Source of the DNA: Roseivivax isoporae LMG 25204
GTDB lineage: Bacteria > Pseudomonadota > Alphaproteobacteria > Rhodobacterales > Rhodobacteraceae
Reading direction: 5' to 3'
Assembly (NCBI RefSeq): GCF_000521865.1
Contig: NZ_JAME01000034.1
Coordinates: 1 to 52,041 of the forward strand
Length of the DNA: 52,041 nt
The notes beneath the pieces are model-generated. The model saw only the letters and a list, made by a program, of their open reading frames with translations, did not search any database and was not told the origin of the DNA. Below are positions 31,157-40,629 of this stretch, one piece after another. A program made the position numbers and the translations under genes. Each line of letters opens with the position of its first letter. The stretch's first letter is position 1.

Positions 31157-31245
31157 GATTCGATTAGCGCGAATCAATAGCGCGCTGGAACGATTCGGAC
31201 ACCCGGCCTTCCCGATTCTTTTTACTTGCGTTGCCGATTCGAATC
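31157..31245. promoter_or_regulatory. Cluster of six GANTC (CcrM) sites in the dnaG-rpoD gap
   Basis: GATTC or GAATC occurs at 31157, 31171, 31192, 31214, 31236 and 31241, that is six GANTC sites in 89 bp; the last two form the palindrome CGATTCGAATCG (31235-31246). GANTC is the target of the alphaproteobacterial cell-cycle methyltransferase CcrM. At this base composition about 0.25 sites would be expected in 89 bp (my rough estimate at 70 percent GC). Confidence 0.5.
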
Positions 31246-31252
31246 GCCTGGC

Positions 31253-33223
31253 CTAGCGGCGCGGCTTCTCGAACCGGATTGTCTCCATCAGCGCGGCGAA
31301 CGATTCCCGTTCTCCGCGATCAATTCGTGCGCCGTTCGCGCCAGTATCGTACTGCCTGTCGTCCTCCCGCGCGGCCCGCAGGGCCCGCGTCCGCGCCTCC
31401 GCGGCTTCGCGCAGACGCCATGTCACAGCCTCGTCCCCAAGGGCGTCGATGTCCTCGACCGCCTCCGCGATCTCGGCCTCGAGCCCCCGCGCCGCGGCAA
31501 GCTTCGCGAGCTCCTCGGCGATGGTGAGGCGCGCGAGTTCGGCATCGCCGGCGTTGCGGATGCAGGGCGTCACCGCCACATGGCGCGCCGAGAGCAGCGT
31601 TTCAAGGGCCTCCGCGCCAATCGCCGCCTCCGCGGCATGTCGGATCGCCTCGGCGCCGAGGCCCTCGGCCGCGGCCGACAGCAGGGCGTCGCGCAGCGCG
31701 GCATGCACCGGGTCGCGGCACGGCATCGCGTCGAGCGCGCCCTCGAAACGCTCGACCACGGCGGGCGTCGTCAGGCAGGTGGCGAGGATCACCGCCTCGC
31801 GCAGGCGGATCTCGCCCGCCTCGTCCGAGCCGAGGAGCGACGCCTTGGTCTGGGGCGCGGGCGGCTGCGGCACCGCCGCCCCGTTCCGCCAGGCGCGCCC
31901 GCCAGCCGTGCCGCCCGCCGCCTGTCCCCCGCGTCCGCGGCCGCGGAAGAGCGCCCAGCGCAGGTCCTTCAGCGCCTCGTCGTAGTGGTGGCGCAGATTC
32001 GGGTCGCGAATCGCCCCGGTCACCCCGCGCAGGCGGCGGTCGAGCGCCGCGCGCCGCTCGGGGCTGTCGAAGACCCGGGCCTCGGTCTCGCGCCGCCACA
32101 GCAGCTGCACCATGGGCAGCGCCGCGTCGAGGACCGCCTGCACCGCCGCCGGCCCCTCGCCCCGGATGAGGTCGTCGGGATCCTTGCCCTCGGGCATGAG
32201 CGCGAAGCGCAGCGAACGCCCCGCCTCCATCAGCGGCAGGGCGAGGTCGATCACCCGGTAGGCCGCGCGCAGGCCAGCCGCGTCGCCGTCGAGCGCGACC
32301 ACCGGCTCCTCGGCGATGCGCCACAAAAGATCGAGCTGCCGGTCGGTGACCGCGGTGCCGAGCGGCGCCACCGCCGCCGGGAATCCGCCCTCGGACAGCG
32401 CGATCACGTCCATGTAGCCCTCCGCCACGATCAGCGGCGCGCCCCGCCCCGCCGCCTCACGCGCGGGGCCCACGTTGTAGAGGTTCATGCCCTTGTCGAA
32501 GAGCGGCGTCTCGGGCGAGTTGAGATACTTGGCCTTGTCCGCCGGATCCATGGCGCGGGCCCCGAAGGCCACCGCGCGCCCCCGCCCGTCGCGGATCGGG
32601 AACATGATGCGGTTGCGGAACACGTCGTAGGGCCGCCCGCCCCGGTCCGAGGCGCGGGCGAGCCCGGCCTCGAGGATCAGCTCGGCCGGGACGCCCTTGC
32701 CGGTCAGGTGGTCCCAAAGCGTCTGCCACCCGGCGGGCGCGAACCCGATCTCGAACCGGTCGAGCGCGTCCTGCGTCAGCTTCCGCCCCTCGAGATAGCG
32801 CCGGGCATCCGCCGCCGCGCCGGTCTGCAACTGCAGGCGGTAGAACTTCACCGCCTGCTCCATCACCTCGACGAGCTGCGTGCGGCGGTCGGCCTTTTCC
32901 TGCGCGCGGGGATCGCGGGCGGGCATCTGCATGCCCGCGGACGCGGCCAGCATCTCGACCGCCTCCATGAACCCGAGGTTCTCGCTCTCGCGCACGAAGG
33001 AAATCAGGTCGCCCTTCGCGTGGCAGCCGAAGCAGTAGTAGAAGCCCTTGCGGTCATCGACGTGGAACGACGCGCTCTTTTCCTGGTGGAACGGGCACGG
33101 GGCCCACATGTCGCCCTTGGCCTGGTTCGACTTCCGGCGGTCCCACGACACCTTGCGGCCGACCACGTCGGACAGCCGCGTTCGCTGACGCAGTTCATCC
33201 ATGAAACCAGGGGGCAGACTCAT
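31253..33223 (-). CDS. dnaG: DNA primase (656 aa)
   Basis: Synthesises RNA primers at the replication fork. The N-terminal zinc ribbon is Cys43, His46, Cys64 and Cys67 (CPFHQEKSASF, FYYCFGCHAKGD). The TOPRIM domain follows with VAEGYMDVIAL and ALDGDAAG. The C-terminal part (about 430-656) is the DnaB-binding region, alanine-rich. Start ATG at 33223 with GGGGG upstream. With rpoD it forms the conserved dnaG-rpoD macromolecular synthesis pair; no rpsU-like gene precedes it here. Confidence 0.98.
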   Translation of the reverse strand: MSLPPGFMDELRQRTRLSDVVGRKVSWDRRKSNQAKGDMWAPCPFHQEKSASFHVDDRKGFYYCFGCHAKGDLISFVRESENLGFMEAVEMLAASAGMQMPARDPRAQEKADRRTQLVEVMEQAVKFYRLQLQTGAAADARRYLEGRKLTQDALDRFEIGFAPAGWQTLWDHLTGKGVPAELILEAGLARASDRGGRPYDVFRNRIMFPIRDGRGRAVAFGARAMDPADKAKYLNSPETPLFDKGMNLYNVGPAREAAGRGAPLIVAEGYMDVIALSEGGFPAAVAPLGTAVTDRQLDLLWRIAEEPVVALDGDAAGLRAAYRVIDLALPLMEAGRSLRFALMPEGKDPDDLIRGEGPAAVQAVLDAALPMVQLLWRRETEARVFDSPERRAALDRRLRGVTGAIRDPNLRHHYDEALKDLRWALFRGRGRGGQAAGGTAGGRAWRNGAAVPQPPAPQTKASLLGSDEAGEIRLREAVILATCLTTPAVVERFEGALDAMPCRDPVHAALRDALLSAAAEGLGAEAIRHAAEAAIGAEALETLLSARHVAVTPCIRNAGDAELARLTIAEELAKLAAARGLEAEIAEAVEDIDALGDEAVTWRLREAAEARTRALRAAREDDRQYDTGANGARIDRGERESFAALMETIRFEKPRR

Positions 33224-33341
33224 GGCGCGAAATATGAGGCCGCCGCGCGCCGGAGTCGAGACGTCGCGGGCGCTCCGCGCGGCTCACCTCGCGGCCGGAC
33301 GCCTGCGGCGCGCAGCGGGCCCGCTTGGTCATGCAAAAGCA

Positions 33342-33369
33342 TCGCGGCGGGCGCCACCGCCCGCCGCGA
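33342..33369 (-). terminator. Rho-independent terminator of the small secreted protein gene
   Basis: TCGCGGCGGGC (33342-33352) and GCCCGCCGCGA (33359-33369) form a perfect 11-bp stem with a 6-nt loop, 5 bp after the stop of the gene at 33375-33683. On the minus strand TGCTTTTG follows, giving a short U-run. Confidence 0.7.
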
Positions 33370-33374
33370 CAGCA

Positions 33375-33683
33375 TCACTGGGCGAGGCAGGCTTCGGTCC
33401 AGCTCGCGCCCACGCTCTCGTCGAGCTTGTCCTCGGGCAGGGTGTAGACCCATTCCACGACTGCCGGCACGACCGAGGCGTATTTCGCCTCCTCGCCGCT
33501 CAGCGCGCCCTGCACGCTCGAGGTCGTGGTCGGGGCGTCGCGCCCCTCCGCGCGGCTTTCGACCACGCGCATCACCATGTCGGCCTGCACGGCGCATTCC
33601 GCCTGCTTGTCCTGCGCCGGTGCCATCGTCGCGCCGAGCGCGCCTGCCGCCACAAGGGCGGCCGTCGCGATCCGTCGTCTCAT
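33375..33683 (-). CDS. Small secreted hypothetical protein (102 aa)
   Basis: A signal peptide is visible (IATAALVAAGALGATMAPAQ, cleavage near residue 24). The mature part has two Cys (AECAVQ, EACLAQ), one near each end, possibly forming a disulfide, and the segment VVEWVYTLPEDKLDESVGASW. No named family recognised. It has its own terminator and is flanked by gdh and dnaG on the same strand. Confidence 0.75.
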   Translation of the reverse strand: MRRRIATAALVAAGALGATMAPAQDKQAECAVQADMVMRVVESRAEGRDAPTTTSSVQGALSGEEAKYASVVPAVVEWVYTLPEDKLDESVGASWTEACLAQ

Positions 33684-33816
33684 GTCGTCTCTCCCGTACT
33701 CGCATGCGCGTCCCGCGCTTGCGCGGAACGCGACCCTTGATCGACATCTAATGCCGCCGCCGCGGCATCGCCACTCACCGCACGGTGACCGGCGGGGTTC
33801 CGCCCCCGGATGCGCC

Positions 33817-35253
<1,437 letters not shown>

Positions 35254-35601
35254 GACCTCTCCTTCCTAGCGGACCCCCGCCGCGGCGGCCGGTCCCGGTC
35301 CTCGTCCCTCGGCCCGCGCGCCCCGGTCGGGGGCGGCGGTCACGGGACCGACCCTAGCGCAGGTCACACGTCGCTGCAGTGACAATCTCGCCCGGCGCGA
35401 GTCGCACGGGACGGGGCGCAGGGGGCCCGCATGCCGCCGCTGTCGCGCCCTGCCCGACAGAGCGGCCGCCGCACCCGGCTTTGTCGCTCTGGCGGAAATT
35501 GTGGCGGCAGGATTCACCGGCACGCGCCCAAATTCCGCCCCGTTGGTCGGGCACTACGTTCGATCAGTCAAAGACGCCACAGCTCCGTTTTTCCCGGCGT
35601 C

Positions 35602-35609
35602 TTAACCAT
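35602..35609 (+). promoter_or_regulatory. Candidate CtrA half-site TTAACCAT before the tad-like operon
   Basis: TTAACCAT lies 51 bp before the first tad-like start codon. tad/cpa pilus genes are CtrA-controlled in Caulobacter. No partner TTAA at 7-bp spacing. Confidence 0.35.
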
Positions 35610-35626
35610 AAAGAGTCAGTGTGTGT

Positions 35627-35646
35627 CCCCGCGTCGCGGCGCGGGG
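35627..35646 (+). other. 5'-UTR hairpin overlapping the ribosome-binding site
   Basis: CCCCGCG (35627-35633) pairs with CGCGGGG (35640-35646) around a 6-nt loop. The 3' arm runs into the Shine-Dalgarno GGGGAAAGG of the gene at 35660, so folding could limit translation. Confidence 0.4.
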
Positions 35647-35659
35647 GGAAAGGTACAGC

Positions 35660-37099
35660 ATGAGAGAGCACGAGCCTTCGGCCCGGCGCGCCCCAGGGGC
35701 GACCGGCGTCCGTGCGGTGCTGGGACGTCTGCGGACCGGGACCTGCGGTTTCATCGGGGACGAGGACGGCGCGATGTCGTGGGTCGCGATCGCCGCGTCC
35801 GTGGTTCTCATCGCCTTCGGCGGCATCGGGATCGACCTGATGCACACGGAGGTCAAGCGCAACAAGATCCAGAACACCCTCGACCGCGCGGTGCTCGCCG
35901 CGGCGGACCTCGAGCAGATCATCGAACCCGAGGTGGTCGTGCGCGACTACTTCGAGAAGATGTCGATGCCGGACGCGCTGACCGACGTCACCGTCGACCA
36001 GGGCATCAACTTCAAGCAGGTCAGCGGGACGGCGTCCATGACGATGCCGTCGAACTTCACCGAACTGCTGGGCGTGACCTCGCTCCGCGCCGAGGGGTCC
36101 GCGACCGCCGAGGAGCGCATCGCGAACGTCGAGATCTCCATGGTCCTCGACATCTCGGGGTCCATGAAGGACAACAACAAGATGGCGAACCTCCGCACCG
36201 CGGCGGAGACGTTCATCGACACCGTCCTCGTGCCCGAGAACGACGGCCTCGTCTCGGTGTCGATCGTGCCCTATTCCGAACACGTCAACGCCGGCCCCGC
36301 CATCACCGGCCAGCTCAACGTGAACTGGCGCCACGGCTATTCCTACTGCCTCGAATTCCCGGATTCGGCGTTCGGCTCGACCGAGCTCGACACGCGGCTG
36401 ACCTACCAGCAGGTGCAGCACTTCCAGTGGAACTTCTTCGGCCAGAACACGCTGCGCGACACCATCTGCCCGCGCTACCAGTACGAGCAGATCCAGGCGT
36501 TCAGCCAGGACCCCGCCGACCTCAAGGCGCAGATCAACAGCCTGCAGCCGCGCGCCGGGACGTCGATCTTCCTCGGGATGAAGTGGGGCGCGGCGCTGCT
36601 CGACCCCTCGACCCGGGGCATCGTGAGCGCGCTCGCCTCGGACGGCGATGCCGACGCGGCCTTCGTCGGGCGGCCCGCCAACTACAACGATGTCAACACG
36701 CTCAAGACCGTGGTGCTGATGACCGACGGCCAGCACGACCGGTCCTACCGGCTGTCGGACTGGGCCTACGACACGCAGTCCGAGGTCGCGCACTGGGCCA
36801 GCTACAACCTCTGGTACTACCTGCAGCGCAGTGTGAACTCGTATTACTGGAACTCGTTCTACTACCAGAAATACAACGCGACGCTCGGGGACAGCCTGCT
36901 CGGCAACATCTGCGACGCGGCGAAGGAGAACGGGATCGTCATCTGGTCGATCGGCTTCGAGGTCACCGACCATGGTGCCGACGTGATGAAGCGCTGCGCG
37001 TCCTCGCCGGCCCACTTCTACCGGGTCGAGGGCATCGAGATCGAGAACGCCTTCTACTCCATCGCCCGCGCCATCAACCAGCTGAGGCTCACCCAATGA
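35660..37099 (+). CDS. TadG-like pilus-assembly protein with von Willebrand A domain (479 aa)
   Basis: The N-terminal membrane segment (about 41-60, WVAIAASVVLIAFGGIGIDL) follows the motif DEDG (34-37), as in TadE/TadG proteins. The extracytoplasmic part is a vWA domain with a complete MIDAS: Asp164-x-Ser166-x-Ser168 in LDISGSMKDNN, Thr in the TSIFLGMKWG segment and Asp in MTDGQHDRSY. Near the C-terminus is an unusually Tyr/Trp-rich stretch (YYWNSFYYQKYNAT). The ATG at 35660 follows GGGGAAAGG. The stop overlaps the next start (ATGA). No tadA/B/C or flp genes are nearby. Confidence 0.9.
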   Translation: MREHEPSARRAPGATGVRAVLGRLRTGTCGFIGDEDGAMSWVAIAASVVLIAFGGIGIDLMHTEVKRNKIQNTLDRAVLAAADLEQIIEPEVVVRDYFEKMSMPDALTDVTVDQGINFKQVSGTASMTMPSNFTELLGVTSLRAEGSATAEERIANVEISMVLDISGSMKDNNKMANLRTAAETFIDTVLVPENDGLVSVSIVPYSEHVNAGPAITGQLNVNWRHGYSYCLEFPDSAFGSTELDTRLTYQQVQHFQWNFFGQNTLRDTICPRYQYEQIQAFSQDPADLKAQINSLQPRAGTSIFLGMKWGAALLDPSTRGIVSALASDGDADAAFVGRPANYNDVNTLKTVVLMTDGQHDRSYRLSDWAYDTQSEVAHWASYNLWYYLQRSVNSYYWNSFYYQKYNATLGDSLLGNICDAAKENGIVIWSIGFEVTDHGADVMKRCASSPAHFYRVEGIEIENAFYSIARAINQLRLTQ

Positions 37100-37632
37100 T
37101 CCGCTGCGTCACATCCGCGTTCCGGCGGTTCCGGGACGACGAGGACGGCTCGATGGTCGTTCCCTTCGCCCTCTGGCTGCCGGTGTTCACCGCGCTCATG
37201 ATCTCGGGCATCGAGCTCGGCGCCGTCTCTGCCCGCTCGACGGCGCTCGAACGGGCGCTCGACCAGACGGTGCGCGACATCCGACTCGGCACCGGCACGG
37301 TCTACGACCACGATTCGATCAAGGCCGCGATCTGCGACCGCGCCGAGATCCTGCCCGACTGCAGCCAGACCCTGCGGCTCGAGATGGTGCGGCTCAACAT
37401 CCGCGACTGGTCGGACCCGGACCCTGTCATCCAGTGCATCGACACCGCGGAAGAGGTGCAGCCCGTCGTCTCGTTCGAATACGGCCGGGAGAACGAGCTG
37501 ATGATGCTGCGCGCCTGCTTCAAGTACCAGCCGATCTCGCCCGCGACGGGCCTCGGCTCGGCGCTGTCCACGGACGCCGCCGGCTACAGCGTGCTCGTCG
37601 CCAAGGCGGCGTTCGTCCAGGAACCGATCTGA
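37096..37632 (+). CDS. TadE-like pseudopilin (178 aa)
   Basis: TadE-family minor pilin-like protein: DEDG (15-18) directly before the hydrophobic segment SMVVPFALWLPVFTALMISG, then a periplasmic domain of about 140 residues with five Cys (for example AICDRAEILPDC and VIQCIDTAEE). The usual TadE glutamate within the segment is not obvious. ATGA overlap with the vWA protein shows tight coupling; the third tad-like gene follows 14 bp later. Confidence 0.85.
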   Translation: MIRCVTSAFRRFRDDEDGSMVVPFALWLPVFTALMISGIELGAVSARSTALERALDQTVRDIRLGTGTVYDHDSIKAAICDRAEILPDCSQTLRLEMVRLNIRDWSDPDPVIQCIDTAEEVQPVVSFEYGRENELMMLRACFKYQPISPATGLGSALSTDAAGYSVLVAKAAFVQEPI

Positions 37633-37646
37633 GGAGCATGAGAGCG

Positions 37647-38390
37647 ATGAGGAAGACATCCCTGCCGCCCCGCCTCGCGCGCTTCGGTCGCGACGAGGAC
37701 GGATACATCACCACCGAGGCGATGATCGTGCTGCCGGTCCTCCTGTGGCTGCTCGGCGCCGTGTGGGTCTGGTTCGACGTCAGCCGCGAGCAGTCGATCG
37801 ACCAGAAGGTGAACTACACCATCGGCGACATGATCTCGCGCGAGACCGATCCGATCGACGACGCGTATATCGACAACACCTACCGGCTCGCGCTCGAGAT
37901 GATCGGCAAGCCGGCCAGCAAGGTCGACCTGCGCATCACGGTCGTCCAGTTCCTGTCGAACCGCAACGGCGGCAACGCCCGCTACGAGGTCGTGTGGTCC
38001 GAGGCGCGCGGCGCGTTCCAGCCGTTGTCCGGCACCATCGATCCCGAGGTGATGCCGCTGCCGCTGATGGCGCGCAACGACGAGGTGATCCTCGTGCAGA
38101 CCTGGTCCGACCACGAGCCGGTGTTCAAGGCGGGACTCTCGCCCTTCGACATCCGCACCTATTCGTTCACGCGGCCCCGCTTCGCCCCGCAGATCCTGTT
38201 CGAGGGAGCCGACGGCACCTCGGGCAGCAACCAGAACAACGGCTGGGGCAACGGCGACCAGGACGCGCCCGGCAATTCGCTGTGCAACAACAACGCCGAG
38301 AACTACGACGAGGGCCAATCCTCGCAGAGCTGCCAGGACAACGTCGACGGCGGCGCCAATGTCGAGCCGGGCAATTCCGGCGGCGCCTGA
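37647..38390 (+). CDS. TadE/TadG-like protein with Asn/Gly-rich tail (247 aa)
   Basis: DEDG (16-19) precedes the hydrophobic segment YITTEAMIVLPVLLWLLGAV, which carries the TadE-type TEA-V-LP glutamate. The periplasmic domain spans about 45-190. The last 55 residues are low-complexity, rich in Asn, Gly, Gln and Asp (NQNNGWGNGDQD), with two Cys (SLCNNN, SCQDN). ATG 37647 is preferred because GAGGAG lies 10 bp upstream; an ATG at 37638 sits almost on that site. A hairpin follows the gene. Confidence 0.85.
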   Translation: MRKTSLPPRLARFGRDEDGYITTEAMIVLPVLLWLLGAVWVWFDVSREQSIDQKVNYTIGDMISRETDPIDDAYIDNTYRLALEMIGKPASKVDLRITVVQFLSNRNGGNARYEVVWSEARGAFQPLSGTIDPEVMPLPLMARNDEVILVQTWSDHEPVFKAGLSPFDIRTYSFTRPRFAPQILFEGADGTSGSNQNNGWGNGDQDAPGNSLCNNNAENYDEGQSSQSCQDNVDGGANVEPGNSGGA

Positions 38391-38413
38391 CGGGCCAGCG
38401 CAGGATCAGGGAA

Positions 38414-38446
38414 ACGGGCCGCACGGCGCAAGCCGGCGCGGCCCGT
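38414..38446 (+). terminator. Terminator-like hairpin after the tad-like operon
   Basis: ACGGGCCGC (38414-38422) pairs with GCGGCCCGT (38438-38446), with a smaller GGC/GCC pairing inside. Located 23 bp after the stop. Only a short T-pair follows. Confidence 0.45.
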
Positions 38447-38464
38447 GCCGTTCTGCGGGCCGCG

Positions 38465-38968
38465 TCAGTCCCTCTCGGCGATCAGGAGCGCGATGGCGTC
38501 CGCCATGGGACGCGACTGCGAGCCGGGCGTCACCCCGCCGATGGCCACCCGCCGCCCGAGCCGCCACCAGAGGCCCGGCCGCCACGCCCGCCGGCCGGGG
38601 GCCGAGAGCGTCAGCAGGAACCCGTTCGACGGCTTTATCGCGAACATCGAGCGGTCGACCCGGACGACCTCGTCGAGGCGCGCGATGATGTCGCCGTCCC
38701 GCTCTCGCAGCTCGCGCGGCGTCAGCTCCAGCACGCCGCGCGTGGCACCCTCCATCCGTGCGGCGGCCCAGAGCACGAGCCCGCCCGCGGCCAGGAAGAC
38801 GACCCGCCAGCCCGCCGCCATGGGGGTGCCGGCCGCGAGCGCCAGCAACATGCCCCCGAGCGTCAGCAGTGCGCCGACCCCGAGCCAGCGCCGTGCCGCC
38901 GAGGCCGACAGCGTGGCGATCACCGTGTCCCCGTCCGGGCCCTCCCGCCCGTGCGCGCCGTCCTGCAT
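38465..38968 (-). CDS. Hypothetical membrane protein (167 aa)
   Basis: No family name recognised. Two hydrophobic segments (about 29-47 and 53-69, VVFLAAGGLVLWAAA) precede a cytoplasmic PH-like segment (VLELTPRELRERDGDIIARLDEVVRVDRS). Such two-helix plus PH-like small proteins are common in Rhodobacteraceae. The ATG at 38968 is chosen as the start closest to the first hydrophobic segment; it is convergent with the tad operon and divergent from the HAD gene. Confidence 0.75.
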   Translation of the reverse strand: MQDGAHGREGPDGDTVIATLSASAARRWLGVGALLTLGGMLLALAAGTPMAAGWRVVFLAAGGLVLWAAARMEGATRGVLELTPRELRERDGDIIARLDEVVRVDRSMFAIKPSNGFLLTLSAPGRRAWRPGLWWRLGRRVAIGGVTPGSQSRPMADAIALLIAERD

Positions 38969-39114
38969 CCCTGCCTCCCGCCTCTCTGCCGTGACCCTGC
39001 CGTAGCGCGCTTCGGCCGCGGGGGGAACAGCGCGCGACGCCCGCATCGCGGCTTTTCCTCGGCCGCGCCGCGTGCCAGTGTCGACCCGGTCACCCCACGC
39101 CGGAACGGACATCC

Positions 39115-39798
39115 ATGGCCATCACCACCTGCGTCTTCGACGCCTACGGAACGCTCTTCGACGTGGCCGCGGCCGCGCGCCGCGCCGCCGCCGAACCGGG
39201 CCGCGAGGCCCTTGCCGCCACCTGGCCGGCACTCGCCGCGGACTGGCGCGACCGGCAGCTGCAATACACGTGGCTGCGCGCCGTGACCGGCGAGCACACG
39301 ACGTTCTGGACCGTGACCATGGACGCGCTCGACTGGGCGATGGAACGGCACCACCTCGACGGCGACGCGGAGCTGCGCGAGCGCCTGCTCGCGCTCTACT
39401 GGCAGCTCGACGCCTATCCCGAGGTGCCGGACATGCTCGCGGCCCTGCGCGCGGCCGGCAAGGCCACCGCCATCCTGTCGAACGGCAATCCCGAGATGCT
39501 CGACGGCGCGGTCCGCGCCGCGGGGATCGGCGAGGCGCTCGACGCGGTCCTGTCGGTCGAAAGCGTCGGCATCTTCAAGCCTGCCCGCGCGGTCTACGAC
39601 CTCGTGGGCCAGCGCTTCGGCTGCACGCCCTCCGAGGTGCTCTTCGTGTCCTCGAACGGCTGGGATGCCGCCGCGGCGGCGGGCTACGGCTTCGTCACGG
39701 TCTGGGCCAACCGGGCGGGCCAGCCGGTCGAACGCCTGCCGCACCGTCCCGCCCATGTGCTGGCCGACCTCTCGACCCTGCCGGAGCTTGCCGCCTGA
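39115..39798 (+). CDS. Haloacid dehalogenase type II (227 aa)
   Basis: HAD-superfamily (S)-2-haloacid dehalogenase-like hydrolase. The nucleophile is Asp9 in VFDAYGTLFD; other catalytic segments are ILSNGNPEML, the Lys in GIFKPARAVY, and FVSSNGWDAAAAAGYGF, characteristic of type II enzymes rather than phosphatases. The cap domain lies at about 15-100. Its stop overlaps the ATG of the alpha/beta hydrolase by one base (TGATG), so the two are coupled. Real substrate uncertain. Confidence 0.93.
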   Translation: MAITTCVFDAYGTLFDVAAAARRAAAEPGREALAATWPALAADWRDRQLQYTWLRAVTGEHTTFWTVTMDALDWAMERHHLDGDAELRERLLALYWQLDAYPEVPDMLAALRAAGKATAILSNGNPEMLDGAVRAAGIGEALDAVLSVESVGIFKPARAVYDLVGQRFGCTPSEVLFVSSNGWDAAAAAGYGFVTVWANRAGQPVERLPHRPAHVLADLSTLPELAA

Positions 39799-40619
39799 TG
39801 CCGCACTTCACCGCGTCCGACGGAACCCGCCTGCATTACGCGGACGAGGGCGAGGGCCTGCCGCTTCTCTGCCTGGCCGGGCTCACGCGCGACCACCACG
39901 ATTTCGACTACGCCATGCCGCACCTCGCGGGCCTGCGTCTGATCCGCCCCGATTACCGCGGTCGCGGGCAGTCCGACTGGGCCGACCCGGCGACCTACAC
40001 CATCCCTGTCGAGGCGCGCGACGCGGTCGTACTGCTCGACCATCTGGGCCTCGCGCAGGCCGCGATCCTCGGCACCTCGCGCGGGGGGCTCATCGCGATG
40101 ATGCTCGCCGCAACCGCTCGCGACCGGCTCATGGGCGTGGCACTGAACGACATCGGCCCCGAGATCGCCGAGGACGGGCTCGAGGTGATCCGCGGCTATC
40201 TCGGCCGGAACCCGGTCTGGAAGACCTACGAGGAGGCCGCGGCCGCGCGCCCCTCGGTCATGGCGGGCTTTGACAACGTGCCGCCCGAACGATGGGCGGC
40301 CGAGGTGCGCACGCTCTACCGCGAGGGGCCCGAAGGGCTGACCATCCCCTACGACCCGCGGCTGCGCGACGCCGTCCTGGGCGCGGGCGCGCAGCCCGCG
40401 GCCGACCTCTGGCCGCTCTTCGACGCGCTGAAGGGCCTGCCGCTCTGCGCGATCCGCGGCGCGAACTCGAACCTTCTGTCGGCGGCCACCTTCGCCGAGA
40501 TGCGGGCCCGCCGCCCGGACATGATCGCCGCCGTGGTCCCCGACCGCGGCCATATCCCCTTCCTCGACGAGCCCGAGGCGGTCGACGCGCTCGACCGCTG
40601 GCTCGCGATGCTGCGCTGA
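39798..40619 (+). CDS. Alpha/beta hydrolase (273 aa)
   Basis: Alpha/beta-fold hydrolase with nucleophile Ser94 in GTSRGG, the oxyanion region LAGLTRDHHDFDYA, the RPDYRGRGQSDWA loop and the catalytic His in PDRGHIPFLDEP. Similar to 3-oxoadipate enol-lactonase-type hydrolases, but the substrate is unknown. Overlaps the dehalogenase stop by one base and precedes the dehydratase by 10 bp, forming a likely operon. Confidence 0.93.
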   Translation: MPHFTASDGTRLHYADEGEGLPLLCLAGLTRDHHDFDYAMPHLAGLRLIRPDYRGRGQSDWADPATYTIPVEARDAVVLLDHLGLAQAAILGTSRGGLIAMMLAATARDRLMGVALNDIGPEIAEDGLEVIRGYLGRNPVWKTYEEAAAARPSVMAGFDNVPPERWAAEVRTLYREGPEGLTIPYDPRLRDAVLGAGAQPAADLWPLFDALKGLPLCAIRGANSNLLSAATFAEMRARRPDMIAAVVPDRGHIPFLDEPEAVDALDRWLAMLR

Positions 40620-40629
40620 GGCTTTCCCC

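Larger units (their letters stand above)
35254..35659. other. 406-bp divergent intergenic region between gdh and the tad-like genes
   Basis: Contains an imperfect inverted repeat (GGCGGAA at 35491-35497 with TTCCGCC at 35533-35539), a TTAACCAT half-site at 35602-35609 and a hairpin at 35627-35646 next to the ribosome-binding site of the first tad-like gene. Reading frames crossing it show no protein-like composition; no gene is called here. Confidence 0.6.

Noticed and set aside
35431-35660. Upstream extension of the frames through the gdh-tad gap as coding sequence
   Set aside because: The extension lacks start sites with ribosome-binding sites and its composition is not protein-like.
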